Assembly (NCBI GenBank): GCA_022775045.1
Contig: JALFLB010000019.1
Coordinates: 1-64,000, forward strand
Length of the DNA: 64,000 bases
Direction of reading: 5' to 3'
DNA from: Agathobacter sp.
GTDB lineage: Bacteria; Bacillota; Clostridia; Lachnospirales; Lachnospiraceae
Below are positions 45,681 through 53,713 of this stretch, one piece after another. Both the position numbers and the translations under genes were made by a program. The notes under the pieces were generated by a model. The model saw nothing but the letters and a program-made list of their open reading frames with translations, was not told the origin of the DNA and made no database searches. The first letter of the stretch is position 1; the number at the start of each line of letters is the position of its first letter.

Positions 45681-46172
45681 TTACTGCCGCAACTGCTTTC
45701 CAACACGAATGTAATGCTGTGCGCTTTCCTCAAGACTTTCGATTTCCTCCGGTGTCAGGATGCGCTTCACTTTGGCCGGGCTTCCCATGACCATACTCCC
45801 ATCTGGAATCTTCTGATTCTCCAGCACCAGACTTCCGGCAGCAATCAGACAATTTTTCCCGATCACGGTGTGATCCATGACAATGGCACCCATACCGATT
45901 AAAGTATTGTCTCCAATGGTACAGCCGTGAAGGATGGCATTATGTCCCACCGTCACATGGCTGCCAATCACGGTAGGCGCATCTTCTGAAGCATGTACGG
46001 TACAGTTGTCCTGAATATTTGTCCCGTCACCAATCACGATTCGGTTGTCATCCCCCCGCAGGACTGCGTGATACAAAATTGTACTCTCCTCCCCGACCGT
46101 AACATCTCCTACGATCACCGTCTGCTCTACTATACAGACAGATTTTGCAATAGTTCCTGTTGACTTGACCAT
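45681..46172 (-). CDS. Gamma-class carbonic anhydrase-like LbH protein
   Basis: 163 residues. A left-handed beta-helix of hexapeptide repeats (VCIVEQTVIVGDVTVGEESTI, VIGDGTNIQDN, VIGSHVTVGHNAILHG, IGDNTLIGMGAIV). Metal-site histidines are visible in CTVHAS and VGHNAILHG; the Arg-Asp pair in LRGDDNRI is also conserved. It belongs to the YrdA/PaaY/gamma-CA family; activity varies within it, so carbonic anhydrase function is not assured. The start at 46172 has GGGAGG; the long upstream extension to 46322 is not supported. Confidence 0.87.
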   Translation of the reverse strand: MVKSTGTIAKSVCIVEQTVIVGDVTVGEESTILYHAVLRGDDNRIVIGDGTNIQDNCTVHASEDAPTVIGSHVTVGHNAILHGCTIGDNTLIGMGAIVMDHTVIGKNCLIAAGSLVLENQKIPDGSMVMGSPAKVKRILTPEEIESLEESAQHYIRVGKQLRQ

Positions 46173-46471
46173 ATCTTTCTTCCTCCCTGTTCTATTTGAT
46201 CCCATCCAAAAAAAGTAAATCACGAAAAAATCGTGGCTATAAAATAGTACCGGCTTTGTGTAATTTTCTTTTGTGTGGGAATACACAAAGGCGATTCCGC
46301 CTGCCGTTACCGACAGATTCAACTACGGCAGAATTTACCGTGATATCGATCTGTTCCACTGCCCGAACAAAAAATCCGCTACACTATATAAACTATCTAT
46401 AGTATAGCGGATTTTTAACTTTAGTCCAAATTGTATTTATTCTATATTCACCAATTATGCAACCCGGGAAC
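46173..46471. other. Intergenic region, no supported gene
   Basis: 299 bases. It holds the amino-acid ABC terminator and, on the minus strand, a short frame reading VEQIDITVNSAVVESVGNG that looks like the end of a lost coding sequence, without start or ribosome site. CACAAA/TTTGTG arms near 46254-46290 form a small hairpin. No clear promoter for the gamma-CA gene is seen. Confidence 0.4.
46371..46415 (-). terminator. Terminator after amino-acid ABC operon
   Basis: AATCCGCTA / TAGCGGATT with inner ACTATA/TATAGT arms and A/T runs on both sides, so it may work in both directions. Confidence 0.8.
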
Positions 46472-47257
46472 TTATCCCTGAGCATACCTCGAAAGGAACT
46501 GCTTTGTCCGCTCCTCCTTCGGGTTCTCGATTACCTCATGAGGATCTCCCTGTTCCACAATAACGCCACCATCCATGAAAATGAGCGAGTCCGCCACATC
46601 CCGGGCAAATGCCATCTCATGGGTAACAATGATCATAGTTGTCTTCTGCTCTGCAAGGTTGCGGATGACTTTCAGCACTTCGCCGGTCAGCTCCGGGTCC
46701 AGCGCAGAGGTAGGCTCATCAAAACAGAGGATATCCGGCTGCAGTGCCAGCGCCCGGGCAATTGCCACACGTTGCTGCTGACCACCGGAAAGCTGATGCG
46801 GATAATGGTCCATCCGTTCAGAAAGTCCCATTCGATCCAAAAGCGCTTTCCCGTGTTCCTCAATCTCTGCAAATATTTCCTTCTTTCTCTGCTTAAAATC
46901 CGACCGTTCCTGCGCCAGCAGCCGCTCTGCCAGCATCACATTTTCCAGTGCTGTATATTGGGGAAACAGATTGAAGGACTGAAATACCATGCCAAAATGC
47001 AGGCGTTTTTTTCGAAGTTCTTCCTCCTTCTCAGCCTTTGCATTGGCAGCATCAAACAACATCTCTCCCTTGACGGAGATGGTTCCGCTGTTGGGCTTCT
47101 CCAGAAAGTTCAGACACCGGAGAAGCGTCGTCTTACCCGAACCGGAGGAACCGATAATGGCAAGGGTACTGCCCTCCTCCATGGAGAAGCTGACATCTTT
47201 GAGGACACTCGTCCCACCAAAATGTTTTTCAATATGATTCACTTCTAATATTGCCAT
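46472..47257 (-). CDS. Polar amino-acid ABC ATPase (GlnQ-like)
   Basis: 261 residues. Walker A GSSGSGKTT near residue 36, signature LSGGQQQRVAIARAL, Walker B ILCFDEPTSALDPEL and switch His in VTHEMAFARDVAD. A charged insertion of about 15 residues after Walker A (DAANAKAEKEEELRKKRL) is common in this subgroup. AGGAGG precedes the ATG. It follows its permease by nine bases and powers a PAAT-family importer. The substrate is probably a polar amino acid or cystine. Confidence 0.9.
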   Translation of the reverse strand: MAILEVNHIEKHFGGTSVLKDVSFSMEEGSTLAIIGSSGSGKTTLLRCLNFLEKPNSGTISVKGEMLFDAANAKAEKEEELRKKRLHFGMVFQSFNLFPQYTALENVMLAERLLAQERSDFKQRKKEIFAEIEEHGKALLDRMGLSERMDHYPHQLSGGQQQRVAIARALALQPDILCFDEPTSALDPELTGEVLKVIRNLAEQKTTMIIVTHEMAFARDVADSLIFMDGGVIVEQGDPHEVIENPKEERTKQFLSRYAQG

Positions 47258-47266
47258 GTCATCCTC

Positions 47267-47923
47267 CTACTTAAAATAATCCAGTCTGCGCTCTATGTAA
47301 TTAAACACAATTGTCAATACTCCGACAAATGCCAGATAGAAGACGCCTGTATAAAAGAGCGGCCAGGTAAGTCCCGCCGACTTCATAAAGGAGAATCCGG
47401 CAAATGTCAATTCGTAGGCAGCAATAATCCGGGCCAGGGAGGTATCCTTAACCAGCGTAATAATCTCATTTGACATAGGCGGTACGATACGCTTGATCAT
47501 CTGAAGCAGTGTAATCTTAAAGAAAATCTGGCTTTTCGTCATGCCAAGCACCTGTCCAGCTTCCCTCTGTCCCGCCGGCACTCCCTCAATACCACCACGA
47601 AAGATGACCGAAAAATAGCAGGCATAGTTGATGGAAAATGCCACTACGGTTGCGGTAATACGTCCAGCTTCGTTTCCACTCCAGATATTGTGGGAGAGCC
47701 AGAGGCCAGGCCCATAAAAAATGATGATCAGCTGAAGCATCAACGGTGTTCCACGAATAACCCATACCAGTACCTGCACCAGATAACGCAGTGGCTTAAA
47801 CTTGCTCATGGAACCAAAGGCCAGAATCAATCCCATCGGAAGTGCAAAAATCAATGTTAATATAAAGATTTCAAAGGTCGTCGAAAGACCACTGAGCAGT
47901 GATTGTGTGACTGTCCAAAACAT
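47267..47923 (-). CDS. Polar amino-acid ABC permease
   Basis: 218 residues from the ATG at 47923 (MFWTVTQSLLSGLSTTFEIF), with AAGGAG six bases upstream; the frame to 47965 reads into the binding-protein gene. Five TM segments, the PAAT signature RGTPLMLQLIIIFYG, and the EAA coupling loop EAGQVLGMTKSQIFFKITLLQMIKRIVPPMSNEII. It forms a homodimeric channel with the GlnQ-like ATPase. Confidence 0.92.
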   Translation of the reverse strand: MFWTVTQSLLSGLSTTFEIFILTLIFALPMGLILAFGSMSKFKPLRYLVQVLVWVIRGTPLMLQLIIIFYGPGLWLSHNIWSGNEAGRITATVVAFSINYACYFSVIFRGGIEGVPAGQREAGQVLGMTKSQIFFKITLLQMIKRIVPPMSNEIITLVKDTSLARIIAAYELTFAGFSFMKSAGLTWPLFYTGVFYLAFVGVLTIVFNYIERRLDYFK

Positions 47924-47933
47924 AGCATTCTCC

Positions 47934-48731
47934 TTACTTCTGCGGCTCCACAACCACCTGTGCATTGTTGCAGTATGCGTTTGTACATTCCATTGCGGAA
48001 GTCACTTCATCTGTGAGTGTCATTCCGTTCCATACAACATCAATATTCTTGGAATCGAGCTCCATAGACTTGGTATCCCAGTCAATCTCTACAAACTGAA
48101 TTTCCACCCCCAGCTTCTCTGCAACCAGACGTGCCATGTCCGCATCAAAACCAATCCACTCCCCGGATGCATCCTTGTAATCCATCGGCTCAAAATCAGT
48201 AATACCCACAATCAGTGTTCCCTTATCCTGAATATAAGAAACATCACTGTCGCTGGCAGCAGCCTCATACTTTGCATCCTTCTGCTCCACCAAAGACTCC
48301 TGCACACCGTACTTCTCAGCAATCTCCTTCATTGTTCCATCTGCATAGGTATCTGCCAGAACTTCATTAATATAGGAAGCAAGATCCGATCCCTTTCTAC
48401 ATCCTGCGCCATACTCTTCTGTTGTCAGCTCATCTGTGTGAATGAGATCCGGATAGCTGGTTCCCTCACCGATCATGGCACCTGCCATCAGAAGATCAAT
48501 GATTGCCGCATCTGAAGTACCCGAAGCCACCTCCATCAGTGCGTCTGCCTGTGAAGAAACAGAATTGTATTGATATCCCTTATCTTTTGCAGCGGCCTCT
48601 CCTGCTGATCCAGCCTCGACGGCATATACCTTATCCTCAGGCGCTTTATCCGACGAAGCTGCCTGACTGCCACATGCTGCCATCCCTAACATCATACATC
48701 CTACTAATAAACTTGCAATTTTTCTTTTCAT
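47934..48731 (-). CDS. Amino-acid ABC binding lipoprotein
   Basis: 265 residues. Signal MKRKIASLLVGCMMLGMAAC with lipobox, then an SBP_bac_3 fold: an inserted lobe at the N-terminal side (GSAGEAAAKDKGYQYNSVSSQADALMEVASGTSDAAIIDLL) and TLIVGITDFEPMDYKDASGEWIGFDADMARLVAEKLGVEIQFVEIDWDTKSMELDSKNIDVVWNGMTLT, but with these two blocks in swapped order compared with most members, whose GITDFEPMDY block comes first. That looks like a circular permutation, or two half-domains. AAGGAG precedes the ATG at 48731. First gene of the importer operon. Confidence 0.87.
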   Translation of the reverse strand: MKRKIASLLVGCMMLGMAACGSQAASSDKAPEDKVYAVEAGSAGEAAAKDKGYQYNSVSSQADALMEVASGTSDAAIIDLLMAGAMIGEGTSYPDLIHTDELTTEEYGAGCRKGSDLASYINEVLADTYADGTMKEIAEKYGVQESLVEQKDAKYEAAASDSDVSYIQDKGTLIVGITDFEPMDYKDASGEWIGFDADMARLVAEKLGVEIQFVEIDWDTKSMELDSKNIDVVWNGMTLTDEVTSAMECTNAYCNNAQVVVEPQK

Positions 48732-48760
48732 CTCATGTACTCCTTCCTTTTCTTTCCTAT

Positions 48761-48845
48761 GTTGTAACCATTCAGAACCCCGCCTCATATGCAAGCATAA
48801 CGATTCTGATCATCTTATTCGTAAGGGGTTCTGAATAGTTACAAC
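48761..48845. repeat. 21-bp inverted repeat in ABC leader
   Basis: Left arm GTTGTAACCATTCAGAACCC plus C (48761-48781), right arm its complement (48825-48845), 20 of 21 positions paired, with a 43-base spacer. It sits between the promoter at 48855-48883 and the binding-protein gene. It resembles a small MITE-like element or a leader hairpin. Confidence 0.7.
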
Positions 48846-48854
48846 TTGTTTAGT

Positions 48855-48883
48855 ATATTATCAAATTATCTTACTAAAGTAAA
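48855..48883 (-). promoter_or_regulatory. Promoter of amino-acid ABC operon
   Basis: Minus strand TTTACT (48883-48878), 17-base spacer, TAATAT (48860-48855). The -35 lies in a palindrome TTACTTTAGTAA that could be an operator. Confidence 0.55.
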
Positions 48884-48900
48884 TAGTCTGCCCAATGAAA

Positions 48901-48922
48901 AAAGGAGCTTTTAAGCCCCTTT
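48901..48922 (-). terminator. ldh terminator overlapping the stop codon
   Basis: Stem AAAGGGGCTT / AAGCTCCTTT on the minus strand followed by TTT. The ldh TAA (48913-48911) is at the stem top and loop, so the last codons of ldh form half of the hairpin. Confidence 0.85.
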
Positions 48923-49855
48923 TAATACGTTTTTGAGTGTATTGGCAGATTCATGAAGACTGGCAACCTCATCCTGATCCAGATCTATCGGCACCTTCGT
49001 CTCATAACCGTCTCTGCCTACAATGCAGGGAAGGCTCATGACCACATCCGAAATTCCATATTCGCCATGCATCATGGTCGAAATCGGCAAAATAGACTTC
49101 TCATCACGGATAATCGCCTCGCAGATACGCTTGACTGACATGGCAATTCCGTAGTAGGTCGCCCCCTTTTTCAAGATGATCTCATACGCACTCTGCTTAA
49201 CCTCCTCCGCAATACGTTCCGTTGCCTCTGCATGATTAAAATGTCCTCTCATCTCGCAAAAATTGTCAAGCGGAATTCCTGACACGTTTGCACTACTCCA
49301 CGCGGCAATCTCGCTGTCCCCATGTTCTCCAACAATAAAAGCATGTACACTGCGGCTGTCCACTCCAAGATGTTCTCCAAGATGATACTTTAACCTTGCA
49401 CTATCAAGCACAGTTCCCGAACCGATTACTCGATTTTCCGGATACCCTGACAGCTTTAACGCCGTATATGTCAAAATGTCAACGGGATTAGCCACCACCA
49501 AAAGAATCCCTTCAAACTCGCGGCTTGTAATTTCCGGAATAATCGATTCAAAGATTGCCACATTCTTGTGCACCAAATCCAACCTTGTCTCATCGGGCTT
49601 CTGATTTGCTCCCGCCGTAATCACAATAATGGCAGCATCCGCAATATCATCATAACCACCCGCATAGATTTTCATCGGACGTCCAAACGGAATCCCGTGT
49701 ACAATATCATTCGCTTCCCCCTCTGCTTTATCATGGTTTGCATCCAGCAGTACCATCTCCGTAAAAAGTCCACTCTGCATCAGTGCAAAAGCAGATGCAG
49801 AACCTACAAAGCCACACCCAATAATTGCGACTTTGCCCTGTTTTCCCTTGCTCAT
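48911..49855 (-). CDS. ldh: L-lactate dehydrogenase
   Basis: 314 residues, standard size. It reduces pyruvate to L-lactate with NADH. KVAIIGCGFVGSASAFALM is the dinucleotide loop; LLDANHDKAEGEANDI, ITAGANQKPDETRLDLVHKN (active-site loop Arg), VANPVDILTY, GSGTVLDSARL and the catalytic His in FIVGEHGDSEIAAWS follow. The ATG at 49855 has GGGAG about 13 bases upstream, longer than usual, inside the loop of an 11-bp hairpin. It may be read with the HAD gene, which stops 37 bases before. Confidence 0.96.
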   Translation of the reverse strand: MSKGKQGKVAIIGCGFVGSASAFALMQSGLFTEMVLLDANHDKAEGEANDIVHGIPFGRPMKIYAGGYDDIADAAIIVITAGANQKPDETRLDLVHKNVAIFESIIPEITSREFEGILLVVANPVDILTYTALKLSGYPENRVIGSGTVLDSARLKYHLGEHLGVDSRSVHAFIVGEHGDSEIAAWSSANVSGIPLDNFCEMRGHFNHAEATERIAEEVKQSAYEIILKKGATYYGIAMSVKRICEAIIRDEKSILPISTMMHGEYGISDVVMSLPCIVGRDGYETKVPIDLDQDEVASLHESANTLKNVLKGA

Positions 49856-49856
49856 T

Positions 49857-49895
49857 CTAAAAGAAATCTCCCTTCGTACGAAATATTTCTTTTAG
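49857..49895 (-). promoter_or_regulatory. Inverted repeat around ldh ribosome site
   Basis: Perfect 11-bp arms CTAAAAGAAAT / ATTTCTTTTAG with a 17-base spacer that holds GGGAG. The 3' arm ends at the ldh ATG and the 5' arm overlaps the HAD stop. It could be an operator or an RNA hairpin presenting or spacing the ribosome site. Confidence 0.6.
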
Positions 49896-50659
49896 TTTAT
49901 CTCCCACTTGGAAAAATTATTCACAATATAATCCGCATCTTCCGCACTGTCGTTTTCCGGGGAAATGTTGGAATTCACATAAAATGTATGCATTCCTACC
50001 TGTTTTGCCCCCCCGACATCGCAACGGCTGTCATTCCCCACATATATAGACTGTTCCACATCAATCTGATGCCGATCCAGCAGGATACGGAAAAATCGTT
50101 CATCTGGCTTCTTGGTCTGGAAATCGGAAGATATCAGAATGTCGTCAAAATATTGGGAAATTCCCAGTACATTCATCTCATACGCCGTAAAAATCCGCTG
50201 GGCATTGGAGAGCAGATACACCTTCTTTCCATTCTCCTTCAACTGCGAAAGCATCTGTGCGGTTCCCGGATAGACCCGCACATATTCTGTTGCAAGCACG
50301 CGGAAAAATTGTCCGGTATGCACGGCCAGTGTACGATCCGCATCAACCCCTTTATTGGTAAACAATTGCTGAAAAACATCTGCAATCTCAATCTCCGGTG
50401 ACGCTTCATGAGCATAATGAGGATCCTCCTCCAGTGTTCTTTTCAAAGCAGTCTCACTTTGCTGAACCAGCTTCCCATAGGATTGCTTCAGTTCTTCCGG
50501 TGTGTAGTGTGCTCCATAATATCCGAAGAAAAGCACAAGTTTTTCCCACAATTCCCGTGGTTCCTCATCCGTATGAATATCCACCAGAGTTCCATACAAA
50601 TCAAACACATAATTTTCGTAATGCTTCGGCAAGATTGCCTTCTGTAAATGTTCTCCCAT
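49892..50659 (-). CDS. HAD-superfamily hydrolase
   Basis: 255 residues. Motif I YVFDLYGTLVDIHTDEE (nucleophile Asp), motif II LLSNAQR, motif III Lys in SSDFQTKKPDERFF, motif IV VGNDSRCDVGGAKQVG, with a helical cap between motif I and II (subclass IA). A small-molecule phosphatase is likely; the substrate is not readable. AAGGAG precedes the ATG. It lies directly upstream of ldh, 37 bases away, and may be cotranscribed. Confidence 0.88.
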   Translation of the reverse strand: MGEHLQKAILPKHYENYVFDLYGTLVDIHTDEEPRELWEKLVLFFGYYGAHYTPEELKQSYGKLVQQSETALKRTLEEDPHYAHEASPEIEIADVFQQLFTNKGVDADRTLAVHTGQFFRVLATEYVRVYPGTAQMLSQLKENGKKVYLLSNAQRIFTAYEMNVLGISQYFDDILISSDFQTKKPDERFFRILLDRHQIDVEQSIYVGNDSRCDVGGAKQVGMHTFYVNSNISPENDSAEDADYIVNNFSKWEIN

Positions 50660-50745
50660 AAATTCTGCTCCTTATCCTCTGTTCTTTGGACACATAGTAC
50701 CTTTTTGCATTATACCAAATCCCCTGCCTTTTTAACAGAGCTGTT

Positions 50746-51486
50746 TTACGCCAGACGGCGTTTGAGTTTACTCAGTATTTTACGCTCCAACCTAGAAACT
50801 GCCACCTGATTGGTTCCCATAAGTCTGGCAACCTCAGACTGGGTATGGTTCTGAATATACCGCAATGTAATCAGTTTTGTCTCCTCTTCCTCCAGATCAT
50901 CCAAAACCTGTTTTAATGCAATCTTGTTTAAGATTGGTGTCTCAAAGTGTTCCGGATTCTCCAACTGATCCTCCAGGGTAAGTGGAGAACTTTCATCCCC
51001 TGCAACAGGCTTCGAAATAGATTCAACAGCTGCCGATGCTTCCATTGCCATGACAAGGTCTTCATAGTCAAGTCCGGTTTTCTGACTCAATTCTTCCATC
51101 GTAGGTTCCTTGTTTTCTGTCTTTTTCATTTGTTCTCTAACAATTGCTATTTTTCCTGCATTCTCTTTTATCTGGCGACTTATATGAATCATTCCATCAC
51201 TTCTGAGGAACCTCTTGATTTCTCCCATAATCAATGGAACCGCGTATGTAGAAAAGGAATAAGGCATAGACACATCAAACCTGTCAATTGCTTTGATCAA
51301 TCCTATAACTCCGATCTGTGAAAGTTCCTCTGCATCTACACCACGCCCTGTGAATCTCTTCACCACCATGTAGACAAGTCCCATATTTTCTGTCACCAGA
51401 CGGTCACGAACTTCCCGTTTTCCTTCCTGGGCCTTTCTTATTTCCTCGCGCCAGTTCTCATCCTTTGCAGACGGACTACTGCTCAC
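50746..51486 (-). CDS. sigF: Sporulation sigma factor F
   Basis: 246 residues. Sigma region 2 (LVTENMGLVYMVVKRFTGRGVDAEELSQIGVIGLIKAIDRFDVS, YSFSTYAVPLIMGEIKRFLR), region 3 (HISRQIKENAGKI) and region 4 with the helix-turn-helix (TQSEVARLMGTNQVAVSRLERKIL). It is the first forespore-specific sigma factor. The likely start is GTG at 51486 in AAGGAGGGGTGTG, only about three bases from the ribosome site, and it overlaps the spoIIAB stop by 11 bases. It is the third gene of the spoIIA operon. Confidence 0.97.
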   Translation of the reverse strand: MSSSPSAKDENWREEIRKAQEGKREVRDRLVTENMGLVYMVVKRFTGRGVDAEELSQIGVIGLIKAIDRFDVSMPYSFSTYAVPLIMGEIKRFLRSDGMIHISRQIKENAGKIAIVREQMKKTENKEPTMEELSQKTGLDYEDLVMAMEASAAVESISKPVAGDESSPLTLEDQLENPEHFETPILNKIALKQVLDDLEEEETKLITLRYIQNHTQSEVARLMGTNQVAVSRLERKILSKLKRRLA

Positions 51487-51919
51487 ACCCCTCCTTCGTT
51501 TCTATGTACTTCCACATTACAACCTTGGTTCCCTGTCCCACCTCAGAACGGACCTCTATTTTGTCCATAAAAGCTTCCATAAAAGAAAATCCCATTCCTG
51601 ATCTCTCTAACTGTGGTTTCGAAGTATAGAAAGGCTGCATCGCCTCCTCAAGATCGGCAATTCCGACTCCATGATCCTCCACCGTTACCACCAGCTGTTG
51701 CCCTTCTCTGTCACAGCTTAACTCCACCAGTTCCTTTTCATCGCTGTAACCATGAATAATTGCATTGGTAACAGCCTCGGAAACTGCTGTTTTCACATCG
51801 GCAATCTGTTCCAGTGTTGGATTCATCTCCGTCATAAACGCACTTACCACCATTCTTGCCAGCCCTTCATTCACCGACTTTGCATCAAATGACACCTGCA
51901 TATGATTTTCCTGTTCCAT
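51476..51919 (-). CDS. spoIIAB: Anti-sigma F factor
   Basis: 147 residues. A GHKL-type kinase: N box TAVSEAVTNAIIHGY, G1 box VEDHGVGI, G2 box ERSGMGFSFMEAFMD. It binds and inhibits sigma F and phosphorylates SpoIIAA on serine. GGGAGG precedes the ATG. It overlaps sigF and starts 12 bases after spoIIAA. Confidence 0.97.
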   Translation of the reverse strand: MEQENHMQVSFDAKSVNEGLARMVVSAFMTEMNPTLEQIADVKTAVSEAVTNAIIHGYSDEKELVELSCDREGQQLVVTVEDHGVGIADLEEAMQPFYTSKPQLERSGMGFSFMEAFMDKIEVRSEVGQGTKVVMWKYIETKEGCEQ

Positions 51920-51931
51920 CTTCTACCTCCC

Positions 51932-52246
51932 CTAAGCCGTCTCATCCACTATAATAATGCGAAACAGACCTGATTTTTCAAATATCTGACAGATTCGTTC
52001 TCCGAGATGTATCGCATGAACCTCTCCCCGATACAAATCCATCGTTTTCTTTCTTCCAATCATAAGTCCAATCCCTGAACTATCCATAAATTCCGTCTCC
52101 CGAAAATCAAACACCAGCCTTTTAATATGCCAGGAGTCAATGAGGAAATCAATTTCCCTGCCTAAATTTTTTGCCACATGATGATCCACCTCCTGTGGCA
52201 TTGGTATCACCAGTTCCTCCTTCGTAACATGATATTGCACATCCAT
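51932..52246 (-). CDS. spoIIAA: Anti-anti-sigma F factor
   Basis: 104 residues, STAS domain. The regulatory serine is in EFMDSSGIGLMIGR. Dephosphorylated SpoIIAA releases sigma F from SpoIIAB. AAAGGAG precedes the ATG. It begins only about 20 bases after the hairpin at 52269-52303, so its promoter must overlap or precede that hairpin; a SigH-like candidate is at 52307-52337. Confidence 0.96.
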   Translation of the reverse strand: MDVQYHVTKEELVIPMPQEVDHHVAKNLGREIDFLIDSWHIKRLVFDFRETEFMDSSGIGLMIGRKKTMDLYRGEVHAIHLGERICQIFEKSGLFRIIIVDETA

Positions 52247-52268
52247 ATACTTCTCCTTTCCTGACGCA

Positions 52269-52303
52269 AAAAGACGCCAGCAGCTTACACTGTGACGTCT
52301 TTT
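52269..52303 (-). terminator. Hairpin between TPR gene and spoIIAA
   Basis: Minus strand AAAAGACG ... CGTCTTTT with inner CAG/CTG arms, followed by TTG. It is placed to terminate the TPR gene, but the spoIIA transcript may start just before it. Confidence 0.75.
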
Positions 52304-52306
52304 GTA

Positions 52307-52337
52307 AAATTCTTTCGATTGTCCGATTTATTCCTGT
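52307..52337 (-). promoter_or_regulatory. SigH-like promoter candidate for spoIIA
   Basis: Minus strand ACAGGAATA (52337-52329), 13 bases, AAAGAATTT (52315-52307). Both parts match the Spo0H consensus RnAGGAwWW and RnnGAATww, but the spacing is one base longer than the usual 11-12. It overlaps the end of the TPR gene. Confidence 0.45.
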
Positions 52338-53695
52338 GCATTCACATAATTCTGTGAAGTCCGTGCACGTTCTGTATTCGGGTGATTGTCAATAACATAC
52401 TGGTAGTACGGCTTTGCCGACTCCAGATCTCCATTCCGTCGATATGCCTGCGCCAAATAATAGGCAGCAGATCCGTCATTGTAATCCTCCTGCTCCTTTA
52501 CTACCTTCTTAAGGTTCTTGATTGCATCTTCATATTTGCCATTCTGATAGAAAGAATATCCCTCCCGGTACAATTCCGCAAGATATTTTTCCTGAACAAC
52601 ACCATTGAGATCTGTATAAATTTCTTTTGCATTTTTGGAAAGATACTTGGTATTTACTTTATCCAAAGCCTTTCCAGCAGATGTAATATCATCTGCATCA
52701 TATGCAACATAAGCTGTCAGAAGATACTCATAAGATTCTGTCTGTTCCTTAACTTTCGCATTATTATCCGCTTCCGTCTCGAGCTGATCCTGCAGCTTTA
52801 CAATCTCTCCCTCCAGTTCCTTGATGGTTTGCCCATTTGTTGCAATTGTATCACTTGCCTCCACAATCTGCTGCTTTGCAGCTTCCTTCGCTTTATCCCG
52901 AACACTCGGAACAATCAACCATGCCGTAACCGCAGTGCCGACAATCAAACCGATCACAATATAAATAAGTGAGGAGCCAATGGAAGATTCCTTAAAACGT
53001 TTTGGCATAATAATCGTCTCATTTCCGCTCTGATAAGAGATCAGATCATCATCCTTGTTCTTCTTTGCCGGACTCTTTTCTTTCAGTCTTGCATTGACTT
53101 CCTTTAGATAACGCAGCGTTGTTGTATTATCCGTATCAATTTTCCCGGCATTGCGCAGAGTCTTCTTTGCCAGTTCCAGCTTGCCCTCCTGCAGATACAA
53201 AAGTGCCAGAAGCTGATGTGCCTTGATCAGCTTCGGATTCAGAGACAGCACCTTTTTAAGCTGAATAATTGCCAGATCCCGGCTATCCTGCCTGCAGTAA
53301 TGCAAAGCCTGATTATATTTCTTAATCGTCTGGTTAACCGTATCCAAATGTCCACGATTCTGCTGAATTTCATCCAGATAACGGTTGGCAAGATTATTCT
53401 CCGACTGATAACTGCGGCTGATCACCCACTCACTCAGGGCATCCACAACTTCTCCCATCTCACAGTAAACAAGTCCTAAAAGATTTCTTGCATTAATATT
53501 ATTTTTATTAAACTTCAAACTGTTCTTAAGGCTGACAACTGCTCCTGACAAATTGCGAACACTCGCCTGCTCCAAACCCAAATTATAATAAGCATTTGAG
53601 ATATAGCGTGCCTTCAAAAAAACCGAAAGATTCGCTCCACATGAAGGACATCTCTTAGCATCTCCTACTTCAGCTCCACATCTATAACAAATCAT
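52328..53695 (-). CDS. Zinc-ribbon, TPR and TM protein
   Basis: 455 residues. N-terminal zinc ribbon (CYRCGAEVGDAKRCPSCGANL, two CxxC pairs). TPRs at about residues 30-205 (YYNLGLEQASVRNLSGAVVSL, LAIIQLKKVLSLNPKLIKAHQLLALLYLQEGKLELAKKTL). One TM segment near 245-270, a coiled coil (about 285-320; TIKELEGEIVKLQDQLETEAD), and C-terminal TPRs (YREGYSFYQNGKYEDAIKNLKKVV). An inside/outside scaffold is likely, with the zinc ribbon and first TPRs in the cytoplasm. It lies just before spoIIA, but a sporulation role is only a guess. Confidence 0.8.
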   Translation of the reverse strand: MICYRCGAEVGDAKRCPSCGANLSVFLKARYISNAYYNLGLEQASVRNLSGAVVSLKNSLKFNKNNINARNLLGLVYCEMGEVVDALSEWVISRSYQSENNLANRYLDEIQQNRGHLDTVNQTIKKYNQALHYCRQDSRDLAIIQLKKVLSLNPKLIKAHQLLALLYLQEGKLELAKKTLRNAGKIDTDNTTTLRYLKEVNARLKEKSPAKKNKDDDLISYQSGNETIIMPKRFKESSIGSSLIYIVIGLIVGTAVTAWLIVPSVRDKAKEAAKQQIVEASDTIATNGQTIKELEGEIVKLQDQLETEADNNAKVKEQTESYEYLLTAYVAYDADDITSAGKALDKVNTKYLSKNAKEIYTDLNGVVQEKYLAELYREGYSFYQNGKYEDAIKNLKKVVKEQEDYNDGSAAYYLAQAYRRNGDLESAKPYYQYVIDNHPNTERARTSQNYVNAQE

Positions 53696-53713
53696 ATCTT
53701 CCTCTTCCTAAGC

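Noticed and set aside
46173-46322. N-terminal extension of the gamma carbonic anhydrase
   Set aside because: The ATG at 46172 has a strong ribosome site and gives the usual start MVKSTGTIAKSV; the extension lacks both.
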